Source: Terrabacter sp. Root85 (GTDB lineage Bacteria > Actinomycetota > Actinomycetes > Actinomycetales > Dermatophilaceae). From it: a stretch of DNA of 64,000 nucleotides. Each line of letters opens with the position of its first letter. The first letter of the stretch is position 1. Where the stretch lies: the NCBI RefSeq assembly GCF_001429185.1, contig NZ_LMIW01000015.1, positions 97,234-161,233 on the forward strand. The letters run 5' to 3'. The translations under genes were made by a program, and so were the position numbers. The notes below the pieces were generated by a model. The model searched no databases, was not told where the DNA came from, and saw nothing but the letters and a program-made list of their open reading frames with translations. Positions 60,137 to 64,000 of the stretch are shown one piece after another.

Positions 60137-61945
60137 TCACGACGGCGCCGGCCGGTCCGGCCTGCGGACCTCGCGGTGCGAGCCGTCGAGACGGCGTGTC
60201 CAACCGCGGCCGTCGAGGTGCTCGAGCAGAGGGATGACGGTGCGCCGGGTGGAGGCGAGCGCGACCCGGGCTTCGCTCGTCGTGAACGGCTGCGGCAGCC
60301 CGGCGAGCACGCGCATCGCGCGGGCCGGACCGGTGGGCAGCAGCACGACGTCGTCGTCGAGGCGCACGAGGCGACCGGCTCGCACGGCCGCAGCCACCTC
60401 GCGCCGGCCGAGACCGAGGGCCTGCAGCTCGCGCTGCTCGGGCGCTGCGAACGGCTCGTCGCCGAGCCGGGCCTCCAACGTGCGCAGGGCGGCCTGCACC
60501 TGTTCCGGCAGCGCCTCCCAGTGCCCGGGCAGGCCGACGCGCCCGTCACGCACCGCGAGTCCTGCGTATGCCGTGAGGTCGGCCAGGAGCGCCCGGTCGG
60601 GCGCGCCCGCCGCGGCACGACCGGCCTCGAGCGTCAGGGTCGGATCGAGCGGGTCGCCGGCAGCCTTGCGCTGCACTGCTGCTCGCAGACGATCGGCCCA
60701 CTCCCGCCAGGCTGCGTCGGACACGAGCCACTGCCCGTGCCGGGCGACCGACGCCGCCGGGCGGCTGCCGCCGGGCACCCGGTTGCCGAGGGCGAGGGCG
60801 GCCTCGACGGTCATGGCACCGCGTCGTCCGACCTCCTGCCCGAGGTCCGGTCGACTGCCCTGGCGTGCCACGACGTCTGCCCGAGCGGCAGCGGCGCCGC
60901 GCCGTTGCAGCCGTGGTGGGTCGGCGTCGACGACGAGGGCGCCGTGGAGCTGTCGGGAGCCGGGGTCACGCAGGATGAGGCGGTCGCCGGCGACGAGGGG
61001 CAGCAAGGACGGCAACGTGAGGCGCGCGGCCGGGCCGCCGAGGGGGCGCACACGCGCCTCGGCCGCGTGCGTGCCGACGTGGACCATGAGGTGTGCCGAC
61101 AGGCGATCCGGCACCTCACCGGTGAGCCGGACGTCGAGCTGGGCGGTCGTCGGCCATGCGCCCGGTGCCAGGAGCAGGTCGCCGCGACGCACCTCCTCGG
61201 CTGGCACACCGCGCAGGTTCACGGCCACCCTGGCGACGGCGGGGACGACGTCGTGGCTCCGCTCCAGCGACTGGAGGCCGCGCACGGTGACGTGCCGCGA
61301 TCGCCCAGCGGCGTCGTGCAGCACCAGCTCGTCACCCGCACGGATCGTGCCTTCGCCCAACGTGCCCGTGACGACGGTGCCTGCCCCGCGGATCGTGAAC
61401 GACCGGTCGATCCACAGCCGCAACCGGCCATCGGCCGCCGGCGGGTCCAGAGCCCCGACGAGCGAGTCGATGGCCGCCCTCAGGTCTGCCAGCCCCTCGC
61501 CCGTGCGGGCCGAGACCACCACGGCCTCGCTCCCGGCGAGCGACGAGCGTGCCACGCGTGCAAGCGCATCCGCCAGCGCCGGGGCAGGGTCGGCCAGGTC
61601 CCTTCGCGTCACGACGACGAGTCCGTGGGTGACGCCGAGCGCATCGACGGCGGCGAGGTGCTCGGTCGTCTGTTGCCGCCAGCCCTCGTCGGCGGCCACG
61701 ACGAGCAGCACTGCGGGAGCGGGCCCCAGGCCGGCCAGCATGTTGCCGATGAAGCGTTCGTGGCCGGGCACGTCGACGAAGGCGACCTGCTCCCCCGAGG
61801 GCAAGGTCGTCCACGCGTAGCCGAGGTCGATCGTCAGCCCACGGCGGTGCTCCTCGGCCCAGCGGTCCGGTTCGATCCCCGTGAGCGCGCGCACGAGGGT
61901 GGACTTCCCGTGGTCGACGTGGCCGGCCGTCGCGATGACGTGCAC
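60137..61945 (-). CDS. selB: Selenocysteine-specific elongation factor SelB
   Basis: A 602-residue translation factor that brings Sec-tRNA to UGA codons marked by a SECIS hairpin. The GTPase domain starts [20 protein letters not shown], with [20 protein letters not shown] and [16 protein letters not shown], and [10 protein letters not shown] as the guanine-specificity motif (NKxD is replaced by TRRD). Domains II and III follow ([15 protein letters not shown]). The C-terminal 250 residues are winged-helix repeats that bind the SECIS RNA, ending [20 protein letters not shown] and [19 protein letters not shown]. The GTG start is 1 nt from the selA stop, so the two are co-translated. Confidence 0.95.
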   Translation of the reverse strand: MHVIATAGHVDHGKSTLVRALTGIEPDRWAEEHRRGLTIDLGYAWTTLPSGEQVAFVDVPGHERFIGNMLAGLGPAPAVLLVVAADEGWRQQTTEHLAAVDALGVTHGLVVVTRRDLADPAPALADALARVARSSLAGSEAVVVSARTGEGLADLRAAIDSLVGALDPPAADGRLRLWIDRSFTIRGAGTVVTGTLGEGTIRAGDELVLHDAAGRSRHVTVRGLQSLERSHDVVPAVARVAVNLRGVPAEEVRRGDLLLAPGAWPTTAQLDVRLTGEVPDRLSAHLMVHVGTHAAEARVRPLGGPAARLTLPSLLPLVAGDRLILRDPGSRQLHGALVVDADPPRLQRRGAAAARADVVARQGSRPDLGQEVGRRGAMTVEAALALGNRVPGGSRPAASVARHGQWLVSDAAWREWADRLRAAVQRKAAGDPLDPTLTLEAGRAAAGAPDRALLADLTAYAGLAVRDGRVGLPGHWEALPEQVQAALRTLEARLGDEPFAAPEQRELQALGLGRREVAAAVRAGRLVRLDDDVVLLPTGPARAMRVLAGLPQPFTTSEARVALASTRRTVIPLLEHLDGRGWTRRLDGSHREVRRPDRPAPS

Positions 61946-61946
61946 G

Positions 61947-63257
61947 TCACCCGCCGTGCGTCAGCGCCGTGCGTACTGCCCGCGCCAGATCGGCATCGGA
62001 CTCCGTCGGGACACAACGGAGGTCGACGAGGCAGCGGCCACGCTCGACCCGGGCGACCACCCCGGGGTCACCGACGCGCAGGCGCTCGGCGCACGCCTCG
62101 GGAAGGGCGACGGCATACCCGGGCAGTGGTACGCCGGGGGCTCCGCCGCCGCCGACGCGTCCCTCCACGACCACCACCTCGCCGCCGACCGCCTCGGCGA
62201 GGCGCTCGGTGCGCGCACGCAGGTCGTCACGATCCGCGTGGAGGTAGGCGGTGACGGGCGGCACCGGACCGCGCAGGGTCGCCTCGAGGGCCGCGAGGGT
62301 CAGCTTGTCGACCCGGAGGGCGCGGGCCAGGGGGTGGCGGCGCAGGCGTTCCACGCTCTCGGCGTCGCCGAGCACGAGACCGGCCTGCGGGCCGCCGAGC
62401 AGCTTGTCGCCGCTCGCGGTGACGATCGTGGCCCCAGCCGCGATGGCGGAGGCGGCGTCGGGCTCGTCGGGCAGGAGCTGGTCGGGTCGCAGCAGGCCAC
62501 TGCCGATGTCGACGACGAGCGGCACACGGAGGCCACCGGGCGTCGTCAGCTGCGACAGCTGATCGACGGGGGTGGCGCTCGTGAAGCCCTCGATCCGGAA
62601 GTTGCTCGGGTGCACCTTGAGGACGCAACCGGTGTCGGGGCCCAGCGCGGCTGCATAGTCGTCGACCGTCGTGCGGTTGGTCGTGCCCACCTCGCGCAGG
62701 CGTGCGCCCGTCGACGCGATGAGGTCGGGCAGCCTGAAGCCGCCACCGATCTCGACCATCTCCCCGCGGCTCACGACGACCTCGCGGCCAGCGGCGAGCG
62801 CGGTCGTGGCGAGCACGAGCGCCGCGGCCCCGTTGTTGACGACGAGAGCGTCACCCGCTGCGGGCACGGCGTCCCGGAGAGCGGCGAGGGTTCCCCGCCC
62901 GCGCCGGGCCCGTGCGCCGGTGGTCACGTCGTACTCCACGTCGACGTAGCCGGCCGCAGCGACCACGGCCTCGACCGCGGCCGCCGACAAAGGGGCCCGA
63001 CCGACGTTCGTGTGCACGACGACACCGGTGGCGTTGAGGAGCGGGCGCAAGGTCGTGGGGCGCGCCGGCAGGGCCGTTCGTGCGGCCTCGATGACCTGGG
63101 AGGGCGCGATCTCACCGCCCCGCGCCTGCGCCTGCGCCGCGCGGACGGCGGCCTTGACCGTGTCGGCGCCGTGCCGCTCGACCGCGGCGGCGAGCACCGG
63201 GTCGGCGAGGAGCGCGTCGGTGCGTGGGATCCGCCGACGGGGGTCGCTCTGCGTCAC
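61947..63257 (-). CDS. selA: L-seryl-tRNA(Sec) selenium transferase SelA
   Basis: A 436-residue PLP enzyme that converts Ser-tRNA(Sec) to Sec-tRNA(Sec) with selenophosphate. It has LLNATGVVVHTNVGRAPLSA, YVDVEYDVTTGARARRG, LVVNNGAAALVLATTALAAG, VSRGEMVEIGGGFRLPDLIA, LREVGTTNRTTVDDY, HPSNFRIEGF, and VTASGDKLLGGPQAG, which holds the Schiff-base Lys. Length and order match SelA. The GTG at 63257 has GAGGAGG upstream; the open frame further upstream runs through the tRNA gene and is not coding. The gene begins 22 bp after the 3' end of tRNA-Sec, on the same strand. Confidence 0.95.
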   Translation of the reverse strand: MTQSDPRRRIPRTDALLADPVLAAAVERHGADTVKAAVRAAQAQARGGEIAPSQVIEAARTALPARPTTLRPLLNATGVVVHTNVGRAPLSAAAVEAVVAAAGYVDVEYDVTTGARARRGRGTLAALRDAVPAAGDALVVNNGAAALVLATTALAAGREVVVSRGEMVEIGGGFRLPDLIASTGARLREVGTTNRTTVDDYAAALGPDTGCVLKVHPSNFRIEGFTSATPVDQLSQLTTPGGLRVPLVVDIGSGLLRPDQLLPDEPDAASAIAAGATIVTASGDKLLGGPQAGLVLGDAESVERLRRHPLARALRVDKLTLAALEATLRGPVPPVTAYLHADRDDLRARTERLAEAVGGEVVVVEGRVGGGGAPGVPLPGYAVALPEACAERLRVGDPGVVARVERGRCLVDLRCVPTESDADLARAVRTALTHGG

Positions 63258-63279
63258 GCCGGCCTCCTCACGAGTGGTT

Positions 63280-63375
63280 TGGCGGAGGTGGACGGGAATC
63301 GAACCCGCCAGACCGAGATGCTCGGTCTCACCGGTTTTGAAGACCGAGGGGACCACCAGGTGCCCAGACACCTCC
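63280..63375 (-). tRNA. selC: tRNA-Sec (anticodon TCA)
   Basis: On the minus strand a 96-nt tRNA including an encoded CCA. The acceptor GGAGGTG pairs with CACCTCC, the discriminator is G, the anticodon stem-loop is CGGT-CTTCAAA-ACCG with TCA at 63338-63340, the variable arm is a perfect 7-bp hairpin (GACCGAG-CAT-CTCGGTC), and the T arm is GCGGG-TTCGATT-CCCGT. The eighth acceptor pair (T opposite C) is not canonical as I fold it. The UGA anticodon complement, long variable arm, length and the flanking sel genes make the identity certain. It lies directly upstream of selA and may be processed from the same transcript. Confidence 0.96.
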
Positions 63376-63419
63376 ACGGGTCACCGTACCCAGCACACCG
63401 CATGCACGCTGCGCCGACC

Positions 63420-63425
63420 TACGGT
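63420..63425 (+). promoter_or_regulatory. Leaderless -10 box of selD
   Basis: TACGGT is followed by 6 nt and the ATG at 63432. It lies in the 56-bp gap between the divergent tRNA-Sec and selD genes. Confidence 0.55.
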
Positions 63426-63431
63426 GTGGGT

Positions 63432-64000
63432 ATGAGCGCTGACGTGGAGCACGTGACAGCGGTGAGGCTGACCCAGTTCGCGCACGGTGGCGGCTGCGCC
63501 TGCAAGATCCCCCCGGGCGAGCTCGAGGAGATGGTGCGCGGCCTGACCGGGACGAGCCACCCCGACCTGCTGGTCGGGCTCGACTCCGGCGACGACGCGG
63601 CGGCGGTGCGCATCGACGGTGGGCTCGCCGTCCTGGCGACGGCCGACTTCTTCACCCCAGTCGTCGACGACCCCTACGACTGGGGGCGCATCGCCGCAGC
63701 GAACGCGCTGTCCGACGTGTACGCCATGGGTGGCCGCCCGGTGCTGGCCGTCAACCTGCTGGGGTGGCCGCGCGACGTCCTGCCGCTCGAGCTCGCCGCG
63801 GAGGTCCTTCGGGGTGGGCTCGACGTCGGACGCCTCGCCGGGTGCCCGGTCGCCGGTGGGCACAGCATCGACGACCCCGAGCCCAAGTACGGCATGGCCG
63901 TCACCGGCATCGCCGACCCGGACCACCTGCTCCGCAACGATGCCGCCGTCGCGGGACTGCCGCTCAGTCTGACGAAGCCCCTCGGGGTGGGCGTCCTCAA
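63432..64000 (+). CDS. selD: Selenide, water dikinase SelD (3' end outside window)
   Basis: The first 189 residues of SelD, which makes selenophosphate from selenide and ATP. LTQFAHGGGCACKIPPGELE contains the catalytic Cys22 (a Cys, not a selenocysteine), Cys24 and Lys25; LVGLDSGDDAAAVRIDGGLA and LATADFFTPVVDDPYDWGRI give the metal-binding Asp residues; AANALSDVYAMGGRPVLAVN and GHSIDDPEPKYGMAVTG are also typical. The frame is open to the last base. It is divergent from tRNA-Sec/selA/selB and completes the selenocysteine machinery. The start is supported by the leaderless -10 box. Confidence 0.95.
   Translation, partial: MSADVEHVTAVRLTQFAHGGGCACKIPPGELEEMVRGLTGTSHPDLLVGLDSGDDAAAVRIDGGLAVLATADFFTPVVDDPYDWGRIAAANALSDVYAMGGRPVLAVNLLGWPRDVLPLELAAEVLRGGLDVGRLAGCPVAGGHSIDDPEPKYGMAVTGIADPDHLLRNDAAVAGLPLSLTKPLGVGVL

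Noticed and set aside
61947-61949. selA stop TGA as a possible selenocysteine codon
   Set aside because: selB starts 1 nt away, SelA length is complete and there is no candidate SECIS fold I can support; simple stop.
63376-63431. Second RNA gene between tRNA-Sec and selD
   Set aside because: Only 56 bp, fully explained by the selD promoter and the tRNA 5' flank.

Overview
The window is a GC-rich chromosomal segment of a Gram-positive actinobacterium. The pointers are GC-dominated third codon positions, a DUF222/HNH gene, an F420-type luciferase-like oxidoreductase, the two-domain helicase Lhr, Nei2, a Tat-exported multicopper oxidase and many starts that look leaderless. The gene set and codon style fit Intrasporangiaceae-like or related Micrococcales, but that is inference. 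I see no phage, insertion sequence, CRISPR array, rRNA or replication origin. No stretch longer than about 230 bp lacks a gene; the longest gaps (50492-50708, 54568-54800, 1660-1844) hold hairpins and repeats described below.

Layout. 1-2879: the 3' end of a DUF222/HNH gene, a LuxR-type regulator and a DUF3800-like protein. 2876-8423: a fused AccD/AccA-type carboxyltransferase, a CaiB/BaiF CoA-transferase and a MatC-type malonate carrier in one operon, divergent from a GntR/FCD regulator and a TauE-like permease; together this looks like a rewired malonate-use module. 8523-19571: gamma carbonic anhydrase, POT peptide transporter, a BluB-CobT fusion (lower ligand of cobamides), SDR, MarR/MFS pair, DUF5995, small membrane protein, aminotransferase, a broken phosphoribosyltransferase, SRPBCC protein and LLM oxidoreductase. 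19714-27129: ABC-2 permease, an extracellular alpha/beta hydrolase fused to an ABC ATPase, a three-gene membrane/ankyrin/CREST operon, Tpx, and an MFS/MarR pair. 27134-35770: glycerol and glycerophosphodiester metabolism (glpK, glpD, GDPD), a copper-monooxygenase-like lipoprotein, a PfkB kinase, a VOC protein and Nei2.

35853-50491 is a surface-polysaccharide locus: five glycosyltransferase genes, a Wzm/Wzt-type ABC exporter, UDP-GlcNAc 2-epimerase and two nucleotide-sugar dehydrogenases. The predicted precursor route is UDP-GlcNAc to UDP-ManNAc to UDP-ManNAcA, plus a second UDP-uronate, feeding polymer assembly in the cytoplasm and ABC export. 50709-60099 holds a PEP-mutase/isocitrate-lyase-type enzyme, a membrane protein, a Tat multicopper oxidase, Lhr and a DUF1348 protein. 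60137-64000 is a complete selenocysteine cassette: selB, selA and tRNA-Sec on the minus strand, selD (cut by the window end) on the plus strand.

Two signals run through the whole window. Most promoter-proximal starts carry a TANNNT box exactly 6-7 nt before the start codon, the signature of leaderless mRNAs. The 7-mer GGCATAC/GTATGCC occurs about 30 times, several-fold more than base composition predicts, and is built from otherwise rare TAT and GCA codons.
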